This document shows, piece after piece, positions 45,569 to 55,037 of a DNA stretch of 64,000 nt. Positions within the stretch are counted from its first letter, which is position 1. Each line of letters starts with the position of its first letter. Under the pieces are notes generated by a model. It was not told where the DNA came from. It saw only the letters and a program-made list of their open reading frames with translations, and ran no database searches. Source of the stretch: Geobacillus sp. 46C-IIa (GTDB lineage: Bacteria; Bacillota; Bacilli; Bacillales; Anoxybacillaceae); the NCBI RefSeq assembly GCF_014679505.1, contig NZ_CP061474.1, positions 2,304,001-2,368,000 on the forward strand, in the 5' to 3' direction. The position numbers were made by a program, and so were the translations under genes.

Positions 45569-46147
45569 TTATCCTTCGCCGACGCCCTCGGCCGCCGCCT
45601 GTTCCGCTTGTTTTTCCGCGCCCGCCACCATTTTCCGCGCCCGCTCCATAATGGCGAGCAGCGTTTTATACTCCTCTTGGACAGCCGCGAGCTGTTTTTG
45701 CAGCGCTTCTTTTTCCAGTTGCAATTTTGTGACCATTTGCTGCAGCTGTTCCATATCGTTTTTTAACGCCCGATTCTCATCGGCTGCCCGCCGGGCGTCG
45801 CGCGCCTTTTGCCCTTCGGCTTGCAAAAAGGCCAGCACCTCCGGCCATGACAGCTTGCTCTCAACCGCCGCTTCCATTTCCGTTTGCCCCCCGCCTTCTT
45901 TTCCGGTTGCCGTCTCTTTTTTCCGCGTTTTCCGCTCCTGTTTTGCCTGCTCGATCTCCTCTTTATACTGCTTGCGGACATACGAGTTCCAGCGAAATCC
46001 GCACGCCGCGGCCGTCCGCGACAAGCGCCGCCCTACTTCAGCAAACGCTTCAAGCTGGGTGCCGCCTTCGCGAATATACTGGAGCACGACGTCGGCCAAC
46101 AGTTCATCCTCTTCTTTCGTCCATGCGTCCTGGCGTACTCCCGTCAT
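45569..46147 (-). CDS. ylbO: RsfA-family prespore transcription factor YlbO
   Basis: The 192-residue product has an N-terminal Myb/SANT-like DNA-binding region (RQDAWTKEEDELLADVVLQY, RTAAACGFRWNSYVRKQY), a Lys/Glu-rich linker and a C-terminal coiled coil (ALKNDMEQLQQMVTKLQLEK). This is the layout of RsfA, which tunes sigma-F regulon genes in the forespore. Its place after rpmF matches ylbO of B. subtilis. Confidence 0.88.
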   Translation of the reverse strand: MTGVRQDAWTKEEDELLADVVLQYIREGGTQLEAFAEVGRRLSRTAAACGFRWNSYVRKQYKEEIEQAKQERKTRKKETATGKEGGGQTEMEAAVESKLSWPEVLAFLQAEGQKARDARRAADENRALKNDMEQLQQMVTKLQLEKEALQKQLAAVQEEYKTLLAIMERARKMVAGAEKQAEQAAAEGVGEG

Positions 46148-46217
46148 CCCCTTCCCCTCCTTATCGCCGCTTTGTCATTATATGTATGCGGCTAATAGAA
46201 ACGGTAGAAGGAAAAAT

Positions 46218-46973
46218 TTACTTTTTGCGTAAAAAAGGACGCAGTGCCTGTTCATGCTCCGCCGATCCCCAAAGCCCGGCACAACGATCGATCTCGGCGA
46301 AAAACTGCTCGCGAAACCAAGCTGTTCGCCATTTTTCGCCCGATACAGCCTTATAGGCTTGCAAGACAGCGAGCGATCGCGCCGCATAAGGGGCAAGCTG
46401 CGCCTGCCATTGTTCGCGCCAACGATCAGCCGGCAGAACGGCATCGGCCCAGCCGCACGCCGCCATCGCCTCTGCCGTCATCGGCTCGGCGCGCAACAAC
46501 AAGTCGAGCGCCCGCGCGTATGGAAGCTTTTCCAACAGCATGGACGCGCCGCCCCAGCCGGTCGTAATGCCGAGCCGGCCTTGGACAAACCCAATCCGGC
46601 TTCCCTCCTTGACAAAGCGGAAATCACAGGCGGTCGCGAGCTCGCAGCCCCCTCCCATTGCCGTTCCGTTGACGAGCGCTGCCGTCGGTTTCGGAAACGT
46701 CAATAGTTTGTACAGCAGCTCCCCCATGCGCGTAAGCATTTGTTTTGCCTCCGCGCCGCGCAAATGCCCGAACTCGCTTAAATCGCCGCCCGAACAAAAC
46801 GCCTCGCCGCCGGCGCCCGTAATGGCGAACACTTTTACGCCGTCATCGGCCGCCGCTTGCTCGATTGCCTGTTCGAGGGCATGCATAACGGCAAAGTTGA
46901 TCGCGTTGCGCTTTTCCGGGCGGCAAATCGTAAACAGCGCGACGCCGTTATGATGTTCCACCATCGCTTCCAT
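46218..46973 (-). CDS. Enoyl-CoA hydratase/isomerase family protein
   Basis: The 251-residue product is a crotonase-fold protein: FTICRPEKRNAINFAVMHAL near residue 15, the oxyanion-hole segment GAGGEAFCSGGDLSEFG near residue 60 and the second block ALVNGTAMGGGCELATACDF near residue 100. Start ATG 46973 (MEAMVEHHNGVALF) follows AAGGGGGAG; the long upstream frame overlaps rpmF and is spurious. The substrate cannot be inferred. It lies between rpmF and ylbO, where B. subtilis has no such gene. Confidence 0.85.
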   Translation of the reverse strand: MEAMVEHHNGVALFTICRPEKRNAINFAVMHALEQAIEQAAADDGVKVFAITGAGGEAFCSGGDLSEFGHLRGAEAKQMLTRMGELLYKLLTFPKPTAALVNGTAMGGGCELATACDFRFVKEGSRIGFVQGRLGITTGWGGASMLLEKLPYARALDLLLRAEPMTAEAMAACGWADAVLPADRWREQWQAQLAPYAARSLAVLQAYKAVSGEKWRTAWFREQFFAEIDRCAGLWGSAEHEQALRPFLRKK

Positions 46974-47082
46974 GGCACGTCTCCCCCTTCGTATGATAAA
47001 TTGGGCATGGACGCGCCATTTTCCTGCCCCGCGGCGAAAAAACGAATCCGCGGACAAACAGCGTTGATTTTCCATAACCAAT

Positions 47083-47112
47083 AAAAAAGGCTGTCCTGTT
47101 TTCGGACAGCCT
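47083..47112 (-). terminator. Terminator after rpmF
   Basis: Nine-bp arms AGGCTGTCC/GGACAGCCT with a seven-base loop, then TTTTTT on the minus strand. Confidence 0.85.
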
Positions 47113-47130
47113 GTCGCGCGATGCCGGCGA

Positions 47131-47304
47131 TTATTTGTTGACGACATCTTTTCCTTTGTACGTTCCGCATGCTTTGCAGACGCGGTGCGCCAACTTCCAT
47201 TCGCCGCAGTTCGGGCATTGCACCATGCCTGGCACTTGCAGTTTAAAGTGTGTACGGCGCAGTCTTTTTCGCGTTTTCGATGTTCTTCTAAAAGGTACTG
47301 CCAT
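47131..47304 (-). CDS. rpmF: Ribosomal protein L32
   Basis: The 57-residue product begins [20 protein letters not shown] and contains a zinc ribbon [18 protein letters not shown], the C+ form of L32. The start follows AAGGAGGTGG. As in most bacteria it is downstream of the YceD/DUF177 gene. Confidence 0.97.
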   Translation of the reverse strand: MAVPFRRTSKTRKRLRRTHFKLQVPGMVQCPNCGEWKLAHRVCKACGTYKGKDVVNK

Positions 47305-47453
47305 CGTTTCCACCTCCTTGTCCGGCACATTCAGCTTATCGATGCCGGCAGGCGGACGGCCGCTTGTGTTGGACTTCCGCCAGCCGGCAAACAAGGCAGC
47401 TGCCGGACGGTGCGCATTTCATCGGCGCCATCGACCGGCAACGCCGGTAAATG

Positions 47454-47996
47454 TCATTCCTCGTTTTTCTCTTCAAAAAACTTGGCCAACCCTGCTAGAC
47501 GAGGATCGACTTTGCTCGCCGCCCGCTCTTCCATCGCCTTCTCCCATTGCTCTTCCGAGAGGACATCCCATCCTTCCCCGTGCTGCGGCGCCCCGTCGGC
47601 GGCCGGATTGTGAGCAATGAGCTGCAGCGGGATTTCAAGCAAAATAAGTTCGCGAATAATCGGATTCAAATCAATCGTTTCCCCGGTTGCGATATGAGTA
47701 TCCTCGTCCGTTTCGACAAAGTCGCCGCCGTCAGCAAAAAACGTCTCCGTCGTCTCGATGGAAAACGGATACGCCACATCGACGAGCGTCCGGGAACAAG
47801 GCAACACCATCGTCCCCGACAACGTCAAGTGAAACGTAAACTTTGTCGAACCGACGTCCGCTTTTCCTTGGACGCGAACCGGTGAAATATCACGGATCAA
47901 CGTGTCGATTTGCTTTAAATCAGACACATCGACCGTCTCATCAATCGCCATTTCTTTATGCTGGAAACGGCGAAGCTGTTGAACCGTCCATTTCAT
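47454..47996 (-). CDS. ylbN: YceD/DUF177 family protein YlbN
   Basis: The 180-residue product shows the DUF177 pattern: VRVQGKADVGSTKFTFHLTL, a domain start VLPCSRTLVDVAYPFSIE, and the C-terminal PRLAGLAKFFEEKNEE characteristic of YceD proteins. In E. coli YceD influences 23S rRNA or rpmF expression; the Bacillus role is unknown. It is divergent from tmcAL and upstream of rpmF. Confidence 0.9.
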   Translation of the reverse strand: MKWTVQQLRRFQHKEMAIDETVDVSDLKQIDTLIRDISPVRVQGKADVGSTKFTFHLTLSGTMVLPCSRTLVDVAYPFSIETTETFFADGGDFVETDEDTHIATGETIDLNPIIRELILLEIPLQLIAHNPAADGAPQHGEGWDVLSEEQWEKAMEERAASKVDPRLAGLAKFFEEKNEE

Positions 47997-48303
47997 ATGA
48001 TCACCTCAAGGCAACGAATAAAATTATACGTTCCGTTTTTATTTTTGTCAATGTTTTTTCTTTACAACCGTTTGCCCTTTCGGAAAGGAGAAATGAGGCG
48101 GGAGGAAAGGCATACTCCCATCATTGCCAAATTTCGCTGCCGGCATGCACGCTTTCGCCTCGCGGCAACTGCGCAAAAGTCGACACCGTTCCACCTGCCT
48201 GCCGGCGGCGCTTTTATCCCTTTGGCAGGCGGCATCCTTATACCCGGAGTTGATCTCCGCTGCCGCTTATTCCATACTAGATGACATACAGGAGGTGTAG
48301 CCA
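47997..48303. other. Divergent intergenic region between ylbN and tmcAL
   Basis: This 307-base stretch must hold the promoters for both genes, but I see no convincing -35/-10 pair. It contains GCCTGCC/GGCAGGC arms at 48197-48230, a possible plus-strand leader hairpin with a 20-base loop, and the strong AGGAGGTG Shine-Dalgarno at 48290-48297 that serves the short leader ORF. Confidence 0.5.
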
Positions 48304-48363
48304 TTGACAAACGATCGTTTTGGCATCGGACAGCATGGATTCCGTTGGGGAGGGCGGCCATGA
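48304..48363 (+). CDS. 19-codon leader ORF overlapping the tmcAL start
   Basis: TTG at 48304, six bases after a near-perfect AGGAGGTG, opens a frame encoding [19 protein letters not shown]. Its TGA overlaps the tmcAL ATG (ATGA). The Shine-Dalgarno is much better than the internal GGGGAGGG that serves tmcAL, so ribosomes probably enter here and re-initiate. The peptide is unrecognised. Confidence 0.5.
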   Translation: MTNDRFGIGQHGFRWGGRP

Positions 48364-49580
48364 AAGCCGTCGGCATCATCGTTGAATACAATCCGTTTCA
48401 TAACGGCCATTGGCATCATCTGCAAGAGACAAAAAAAACGACGGAGGCAGACTGCGTAATTGCCGTCATGAGCGGGAATTTCCTGCAGCGCGGCGAACCG
48501 GCCATCGTTTCGAAATGGGCGCGGGCGAAAATGGCGCTGGCGGCAGGCGTTGATCTCGTCATCGAGCTGCCGTACGTGTTCGCTGTTCAAGCGGCGGAGC
48601 AGTTTGCATATGGAGCGGTGCAGCTGCTTGATGCCCTCGGCTGTCAGGAGCTTTGCTTCGGCAGCGAGTCAGGAGACATTACCGCCTTTTTGGCTGCCGC
48701 GGAAACATTGTTTCAACAAAAAGGAAAGTTTGACGTCCTCGTCCGCGCCGGGCTTGCGCGCGGACAAAGCTTCCCGAAAGCGAACGCTGAAGCATGGCGG
48801 CAGCTCGGTTCCGCCCCGCTCGACTTATCCAAACCGAACAACGTGCTCGGCTTTGCGTACGTGAAAGCGATTCGGCAACATAAGCTGGCGATCGTCCCGC
48901 GCACCATCCCGCGTCTAGCGGCCGGGTATCATGACGAATCGTTTTCCCATCCGTCCATCGCCAGCGCGACAAGCTTGCGGAAAGCGCTTGGGAAAACCGG
49001 ACAGCTGGAACAAATCGCCGCGTACATCCCGCCTGCCACCGCCGAACAGCTGCGGCGATACCGAGAGACGTACGGGCGCTGGCACGATTGGGAGGCGTAT
49101 TTTCCGTTGCTGAAATATCGGCTGCTGACGGCCACTGAAGGGGAACTGCGCCGCATTGCCGGAGTTGAGGAAGGCATCGAATACCGACTGAAGCAAAAAA
49201 TTTCCGGCGCCGAAACGTTCGCCGCCTTCATCGCCGCAACGAAGACAAAACGGTACACATGGACAAGGCTTCAACGCCTATGCGTGCATGTGCTGACGAA
49301 TTTCACGAAGGAGGAACAAAATCAGGCGTCCGCCCCGACGTACATCCGGCTGCTCGGCATGAACGACAACGGCCGCCGCTACTTGCAGCAGGTGAAAAAG
49401 AAGCTGATGCTACCGCTCGCCGCCAAAGCAGCCAAACTGAACGGCGACCCGCTGTACGAGCAGGAAAAAAAGGCGACAGCCGTCTATGCTGCCGCCTTCC
49501 CTGAGCCGTTATACAGCACCGCGCTGAAGGAAGAATACGCGACGGCACCCATTTACGCCTCCGGCATGGAACGCAAATAG
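48360..49580 (+). CDS. tmcAL: tRNA(Met) cytidine acetate ligase TmcAL (YlbM)
   Basis: TmcAL forms N4-acetylcytidine at the wobble base of elongator tRNA-Met using acetate and ATP. The 406-residue product has the nucleotidyltransferase-type motif [17 protein letters not shown] at the N-terminus, [36 protein letters not shown] and SATSLRKAL. Start ATG 48360 ([11 protein letters not shown]). Its 3' end overlaps the convergent ylbL by 28 bases. Confidence 0.93.
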   Translation: MKAVGIIVEYNPFHNGHWHHLQETKKTTEADCVIAVMSGNFLQRGEPAIVSKWARAKMALAAGVDLVIELPYVFAVQAAEQFAYGAVQLLDALGCQELCFGSESGDITAFLAAAETLFQQKGKFDVLVRAGLARGQSFPKANAEAWRQLGSAPLDLSKPNNVLGFAYVKAIRQHKLAIVPRTIPRLAAGYHDESFSHPSIASATSLRKALGKTGQLEQIAAYIPPATAEQLRRYRETYGRWHDWEAYFPLLKYRLLTATEGELRRIAGVEEGIEYRLKQKISGAETFAAFIAATKTKRYTWTRLQRLCVHVLTNFTKEEQNQASAPTYIRLLGMNDNGRRYLQQVKKKLMLPLAAKAAKLNGDPLYEQEKKATAVYAAAFPEPLYSTALKEEYATAPIYASGMERK

Positions 49581-50572
49581 CGGATCGCTTCGTCAAACGT
49601 ATCGACCGGGACGATTTTCATCTTCGTCCCGATTTTTTTGGCCGTCCGGACCGCCTCGCGGTAGTTCGATGATGGTGCACCGTGTTCGTTCGGAGCGAAG
49701 AACACATCCGCCCCTTCGCGGTCGGCCGCCACCACTTTTTGCGAAATGCCGCCGATCGGGCCGACCTCCCCGTGAATGTCAATCGTTCCGGTGCCGGCGA
49801 TTTTCCGTCCTTTTGCAATATCCTCATCGACGAGCTGATTGTAAATTTCAAGCGAAAACATGAGTCCGGCCGACGGGCCGCCGATTTGTTCCGAATCGAC
49901 GTCCACCGGCGGGTCGGTGCGAACGTCATAATCCGTCATCAATGTCACGCCAAGGCCGACCTGATTCGGATGGTTCGGAAACGGCTTCAACGCAAGCTCC
50001 GCTTCATGCCGCTCCCTGCCGCGGACAAACGTGACACGGACACGATCGCCGGCCTTTTTTCCCCGAACGTAGTTCACCATTTGTTCGAGCGTGTTGAGCG
50101 GCCGGCCGTCGATCGCGGCAATGCGGTCACCGGCTTCGAGGCGCCCGGCTGCCGGCATATTAGGGAGGACGCTCATCACGTACACGCCTTTCGCCTCATA
50201 CGCGGCCGGCTTTCCGGCATGCCGGTAGGCCACGACGATCGCCGCCTCTTTCGACTGTTCCATCAGCTGAAGCTGGCGCATCGTATATTCTTTATCGCTC
50301 TCCCCCTCCCGCTTGATCTCCTCCACTGGGTGCAGCTCATAAAACGGGCGGATATGGGCGAGCAAATACGCGACAACGTTCGCCCGCCCCATGCGGACCG
50401 TCGTCAGCATGAACGTTCCCGCATCGCGGTCGCCGTGTTCGACATGAACGAGCGGCTTTAAACTTTGCGCGCTTCCCGGCATCGTCACATAATACGGCAG
50501 TTTCATAAAAATCAGCAAAAAAGCGAGGACGATGCCAAAGAAAAATGCTGCGATGTATGTCCGTTTTTTCAT
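49553..50572 (-). CDS. ylbL: SepM/YlbL family PDZ and Lon-like serine protease
   Basis: The 339-residue product has an N-terminal membrane anchor ([20 protein letters not shown]), a PDZ domain ([20 protein letters not shown]) and a C-terminal Lon-type protease domain with the Ser-Lys dyad in [14 protein letters not shown] and [14 protein letters not shown]. SepM of Streptococcus processes competence peptide; the Bacillus substrate includes division inhibitor YneA by published work. Start ATG 50572; ATGA overlap with ylbK. Confidence 0.92.
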   Translation of the reverse strand: MKKRTYIAAFFFGIVLAFLLIFMKLPYYVTMPGSAQSLKPLVHVEHGDRDAGTFMLTTVRMGRANVVAYLLAHIRPFYELHPVEEIKREGESDKEYTMRQLQLMEQSKEAAIVVAYRHAGKPAAYEAKGVYVMSVLPNMPAAGRLEAGDRIAAIDGRPLNTLEQMVNYVRGKKAGDRVRVTFVRGRERHEAELALKPFPNHPNQVGLGVTLMTDYDVRTDPPVDVDSEQIGGPSAGLMFSLEIYNQLVDEDIAKGRKIAGTGTIDIHGEVGPIGGISQKVVAADREGADVFFAPNEHGAPSSNYREAVRTAKKIGTKMKIVPVDTFDEAIRYLRSMPEA

Positions 50573-51357
50573 TCGTGCCCTGGCTCCTTCCACTGTTCAA
50601 TCGCTTGGCGGATCGCTCCGATCTGTCTCCGCGCCTCTTCCTCGCCGCGGGCGATGATTTCCTCAACATCGGTAAACGCCCGCGAACTGTACCGCTCAAC
50701 ACGCGGCCGGATCATCACATCGGAGGCGAGCTGGCGGTAAGCGACGAGCTCGGCTTGCAAAATATCGAGGCTCTGCCAGATGACATCGACAATCGATGCA
50801 ATTTCCACCTCCGTGTTAAGCGGGGCGACATCGACGGCGATGACGACATCCGCTCCCATCGACCGGGCGACCGACACCGGCACCCGGTCGACGACGCCGC
50901 CGTCGACAAGCAGCCGTCCGTCTATCTCGGCCGGCACAAAAATGCCGGGAATTGAGATGCTCGCCCGCACCGCCTGGGCTGCTTCCCCTTGCCGGAATAC
51001 GACTTTTTCCCCCGTCTGCAAATCGGCGGCGACAACCGCGACCGGCGGAGAAAGCTCCTCGATTTGCTTCCCTTTCGTCAACAACCGGATGAACTCGGCG
51101 ATGCGCTCGCCGGCGATCAATCCCATTTTCGGCACCGTCCAGTCGAGAAAATCGTTGCGCCGGAACGATTTGGCGAGCCGGTAGAGTCGGTTGAGGCCGT
51201 GGCCGCTCGCATAAAGGACGGCGATCAGCGCCCCGATGCTGCTGCCGGCCAAGCAGGACACCGGAATGTCTTCTTCCTCCAATACTTTCAATACGCCAAG
51301 ATGGGCAAATCCGCGCGCCCCTCCCGAGCCGAGCGCCAATCCGACTTTCGGCGGCAC
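50569..51357 (-). CDS. ylbK: Patatin-like phospholipase family protein YlbK
   Basis: The 262-residue product has the patatin hallmarks: GLALGSGGARGFAHLGVL (oxyanion loop), AGSSIGALIAVLYASG (Gly-x-Ser-x-Gly nucleophile) and the catalytic Asp in LLVDGGVVDRVPV. No signal peptide is seen. I chose GTG 51357 (VPPKVGLALGSG) after AAGGGGGAAG, matching the B. subtilis length. It is coupled to ylbL. Confidence 0.9.
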   Translation of the reverse strand: MPPKVGLALGSGGARGFAHLGVLKVLEEEDIPVSCLAGSSIGALIAVLYASGHGLNRLYRLAKSFRRNDFLDWTVPKMGLIAGERIAEFIRLLTKGKQIEELSPPVAVVAADLQTGEKVVFRQGEAAQAVRASISIPGIFVPAEIDGRLLVDGGVVDRVPVSVARSMGADVVIAVDVAPLNTEVEIASIVDVIWQSLDILQAELVAYRQLASDVMIRPRVERYSSRAFTDVEEIIARGEEEARRQIGAIRQAIEQWKEPGHE

Positions 51358-51488
51358 GATCCTTCCCCCTTTCGCTACGGCGCTCCCCGCTTTCATCTTA
51401 TGGTCTAAAACGCCCCCCTATGCTCGTATATTAGGTTATATGAGGTTGTACCGCGCGAAGCCGCACAGCGAGAAAAGGGGGGAGAACG

Positions 51489-52724
51489 TTGAAACGAAAC
51501 TGGGGAACGAAACTGAAAACGGCACTGCTCGCTTCCGCCGTCACCTTATTTGCGTTTTCACTCATTTGCTACCCGAAGCAGTCGCTTGAGGCGTCCATTC
51601 GCGGGTTAAATATGTGGTGGGAAGTCGTCTTTCCGTCGCTCTTGCCGTTTTTCATCGTCTCGGAACTGCTGATTAGCTTTGGCGTCGTCAACTTTCTCGG
51701 CGTCCTGCTTGAACCGCTGATGCGCCCGTTGTTTCGTGTCCCGGGCGTCGGCGGGTTTGCCTGGGCGATGGGAATGGCGTCCGGCTACCCGTCCGGAGCA
51801 AAGCTGACTGCCCGCCTGTACCAGGAAAAGCAACTGTCTACCATTGAGGCTGAGCGGCTTGCTTCCTTCACCAATTCATCGAACCCGCTGTTCATTTTTG
51901 GCGCGGTCTCGGCCGGATTTTTCAACAACCCGCATCTCGGTCTTGTACTGGCTGTTTCTCATTATTTAGGGAACATTAGCGTTGGATTGATCATGCGGTT
52001 TCACGGCATCCGGAAAGAAAAAGGGCGGCCAAAGCGAAGCCCCCGGCCGTTTTCATTTCCGTACGCGCTGCGCACGTTGCACAAAACGCGATTGAAAAAC
52101 GAGCAGCCGCTTGGCAAGCTGCTCGGCGACGCTGTCCGCTCTTCCGTCCAAACGCTGCTAATGATCGGCGGTTTCATTATTCTCTTTTCTGTCGTCAACA
52201 AACTGCTGTACATGATGCACTTGACTGAACAGCTCGCCCCGTTGCTGCGCCAGCTGCTTCGCCTCGTCCAGCTGCCGGAGCAACTTGACATCCCGGTGTT
52301 TTCCGGCTTGTTTGAAATTACACTCGGCAGTCAAATGATCAGCCAAACAGAGGAAGCCATGCTGTTTGAAAAAGCGGTGGCGACAAGTTTCATCCTCGCT
52401 TTCGGCGGATTTTCCGTCCAAGCGCAAGTAGCCAGCATCCTTGCCGAGGCCAACATTCGCTTTCAGCCGTTTTTCGTCGCCCGTCTGATGCATGGAGTGT
52501 TCGCGGCTTCATTTACATACTTGCTTTGGAAGCCGTTGTATGTACGGACAGCCACCGGAGAGCCGGGCAGCATTCCGGCGTTTCTCCCCGCCGTCCCGGG
52601 CGGCGCGTGGGACGAAGGCTGGCGGCTGCTGCAGCAATATGGACCGCTCGTGACGCTTCTCTTTCTTTGCCTTTATATATGGCTGACCGCCAAAGCGGCC
52701 AATGGAACCCGCGGGCGCTTGTAA
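51489..52724 (+). CDS. ylbJ: Sporulation integral membrane protein YlbJ
   Basis: The 411-residue product has about eight to ten hydrophobic segments with the gate-like repeats LNMWWEVVFPSLLPFFIVSE and GMASGYPSGAKLTARL seen in YlbJ/nucleoside-recognition-type proteins. YlbJ is a sigma-E-dependent protein needed for spore cortex in B. subtilis. The first codon is TTG 51489 after GGGGGGAG. It is divergent from ylbK. Confidence 0.9.
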   Translation: MKRNWGTKLKTALLASAVTLFAFSLICYPKQSLEASIRGLNMWWEVVFPSLLPFFIVSELLISFGVVNFLGVLLEPLMRPLFRVPGVGGFAWAMGMASGYPSGAKLTARLYQEKQLSTIEAERLASFTNSSNPLFIFGAVSAGFFNNPHLGLVLAVSHYLGNISVGLIMRFHGIRKEKGRPKRSPRPFSFPYALRTLHKTRLKNEQPLGKLLGDAVRSSVQTLLMIGGFIILFSVVNKLLYMMHLTEQLAPLLRQLLRLVQLPEQLDIPVFSGLFEITLGSQMISQTEEAMLFEKAVATSFILAFGGFSVQAQVASILAEANIRFQPFFVARLMHGVFAASFTYLLWKPLYVRTATGEPGSIPAFLPAVPGGAWDEGWRLLQQYGPLVTLLFLCLYIWLTAKAANGTRGRL

Positions 52725-52874
52725 CCGTTAGGCGCCCGGCCTTCGGGCTCATCTACCGAGCAAAGCTGCATGGTTTTGGTTCGGTTGTCAGTCGGCTTCA
52801 TCTGCTCATCAATATGCGGCCGGCTTCAAAGCCGCGCTTCAGCTGCCAACTGGGTAGTGTTCTCCCCTTGGCTG

Positions 52875-53943
<1,069 letters not shown>

Positions 53944-53999
53944 CGCGTTTCACCTAATTCGTCGTTTTCACCGTAATCTTACCATAAAGTCGTCCATCG

Positions 54000-54119
54000 T
54001 CAAACCGAAGAATTTTTTATCAGCGCATGTATAGAAATCGGCAAACCGTCCATAATGAGTAATGGCAACATCGTTAATGGCGTTGTTGCCAATGACGGAG
54101 AAGACTTACGTTTCCCCAT
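54000..54119 (-). CDS. Possible 39-codon ORF upstream of rsmD
   Basis: ATG at 54119 follows GGAGG by eight bases and encodes a 39-residue peptide (MGKRKSSPSLATTPLTMLPL at its N-terminus) with a moderately hydrophobic centre. It would be transcribed toward rsmD, 56 bases away. I recognise no family, and it overlaps the plus-strand structured region, so it may be fortuitous. Confidence 0.3.
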   Translation of the reverse strand: MGKRKSSPSLATTPLTMLPLLIMDGLPISIHALIKNSSV

Positions 54120-54206
54120 AAGTTCTTCCTCCGGTTTCTCCTCTCCCTTTTCTTTTTCTTTCCGTTCCTTGTTCCGCTCCACGCGGAGGCAAGGAACTGG
54201 AAAGGG

Positions 54207-54241
54207 CCTTGCGGATCGTTTGGACCGCAAGGTTTTTTTTT
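54207..54241 (+). terminator. Strong plus-strand terminator with no obvious upstream gene
   Basis: Eight-bp arms CCTTGCGG/CCGCAAGG followed by T9 on the plus strand. The adjacent upstream DNA has no convincing plus-strand gene, and the next gene starts 66 bases downstream. It is either a leader attenuator or the 3' end of a small RNA. Confidence 0.8.
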
Positions 54242-54306
54242 GATTGCAATTTTGGCAGATGGCCGGTAAAGTTAAGGATGGACGATGATTACAAGGGGGA
54301 CCATAC

Positions 54307-54696
54307 ATGATCCAACGTTTTATCGAACTTGGCGAAGGCTACTCCGATATATATGAATTGATCGAGCTGGCGCGGGCCAATCGTCATCGCTTATCCGGCT
54401 TCTTTGCTTTCCATACGGTGAAAAAAGACCGGCCCGTCGTGTCCTTGGCTGTTGTTCTTCACCCAACCGACCCGGGTGACTTTCAGCCGCTTTATATTTG
54501 CCGCGAAGGCATTCCCGATCCGTCCGTCAATCCGAACAAACGGTACGAACTGTTCGCGGAAACCGCAAAAGAGCTTAACACAACCGTCATCCATCTCGAT
54601 GTCAAGCCATCGACAATGTTCGCTGATCTTGACCTATACTATCATCACTTAATCGGCATTATGCGGATGAACCGCTTCATCCCGCCGCTTCAATAG
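54307..54696 (+). CDS. Conserved hypothetical protein (DUF7147-like)
   Basis: The 129-residue product (MIQRFIELGEGYSDIYELIE, FFAFHTVKKDRPVVSLAVVL, LYICREGIPDPSVNPNKRYE, HLDVKPSTMFADLDLYYHHL) resembles a conserved Bacillaceae family of unknown function that has sometimes been mislabelled methylthioribose kinase; it has no kinase motifs. The DUF name is from memory. Start ATG follows AAGGGGGA. It sits between rsmD and ylbG, where B. subtilis has no gene, and is preceded by a structured leader. Confidence 0.8.
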   Translation: MIQRFIELGEGYSDIYELIELARANRHRLSGFFAFHTVKKDRPVVSLAVVLHPTDPGDFQPLYICREGIPDPSVNPNKRYELFAETAKELNTTVIHLDVKPSTMFADLDLYYHHLIGIMRMNRFIPPLQ

Positions 54697-54700
54697 CGAG

Positions 54701-54746
54701 AAAAGAGCAGACCCTGCGGCTGATGCTAGCCGGGGTCTGCTCTTTT
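54701..54746. terminator. Bidirectional terminator between the DUF7147-like gene and ylbG
   Basis: Perfect 14-bp arms AAAAGAGCAGACCC and complement enclose a smaller GGCT/AGCC stem. T-runs on both strands suit convergent genes. Confidence 0.88.
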
Positions 54747-54749
54747 CTT

Positions 54750-55019
54750 TCATCCAAGCGGATACGGGGAGTCTTTTTCCTTCTCCCCTTTCGATTCAAA
54801 TTCCAGCCTTAAAAACGGTCGGTACGACGGCTCGACCCGCTTGACAAACGGGAGTGCGGCAAGCTTTTTCATCACATGGTCAACTTGTTCCATATCGCAG
54901 TAAAGAACCGCATACTTCAGCCGCTTGGAAATGTAATGAATGTTGCCAAACTTGCGCAGCTGTTTCCCGTACTTCAGCGAATGAAGCCAAACGATAATCC
55001 CTTGCCGTTTTGGAAACAT
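54750..55019 (-). CDS. ylbG: YlbG (DUF2129) family protein
   Basis: The 89-residue product has the conserved [38 protein letters not shown] and [20 protein letters not shown] blocks of YlbG. Function unknown; it is adjacent to ylbF throughout Bacillaceae. Confidence 0.9.
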   Translation of the reverse strand: MFPKRQGIIVWLHSLKYGKQLRKFGNIHYISKRLKYAVLYCDMEQVDHVMKKLAALPFVKRVEPSYRPFLRLEFESKGEKEKDSPYPLG

Positions 55020-55037
55020 AGTCCCTTCCCCTTTTTT

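Larger units (their letters stand above)
53944..54306. other. Intergenic region with pyrimidine tract and nested hairpins
   Basis: This 363-base gap between rsmD and the next plus-strand gene has no recognised gene. On the plus strand it carries TGGCAAC/GTTGCCA arms near 54063-54092, a C/T-rich tract near 54125-54165, a hairpin with arms GTTCCTTG/CAAGGAAC enclosing CCGC/GCGG near 54165-54198, and a strong terminator at 54207-54241. On the minus strand it has a short ORF with a good ribosome-binding site. Confidence 0.6.

Noticed and set aside
46974..47330. N-terminal extension of the crotonase frame through rpmF
   Set aside because: The upstream 119 codons overlap rpmF and its terminator and have no similarity; ATG 46973 has a good Shine-Dalgarno.
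52725..52874. GCCCGGCCTTCGGGC hairpin downstream of ylbJ as a terminator
   Set aside because: The stem is short and no T-run follows on either strand.
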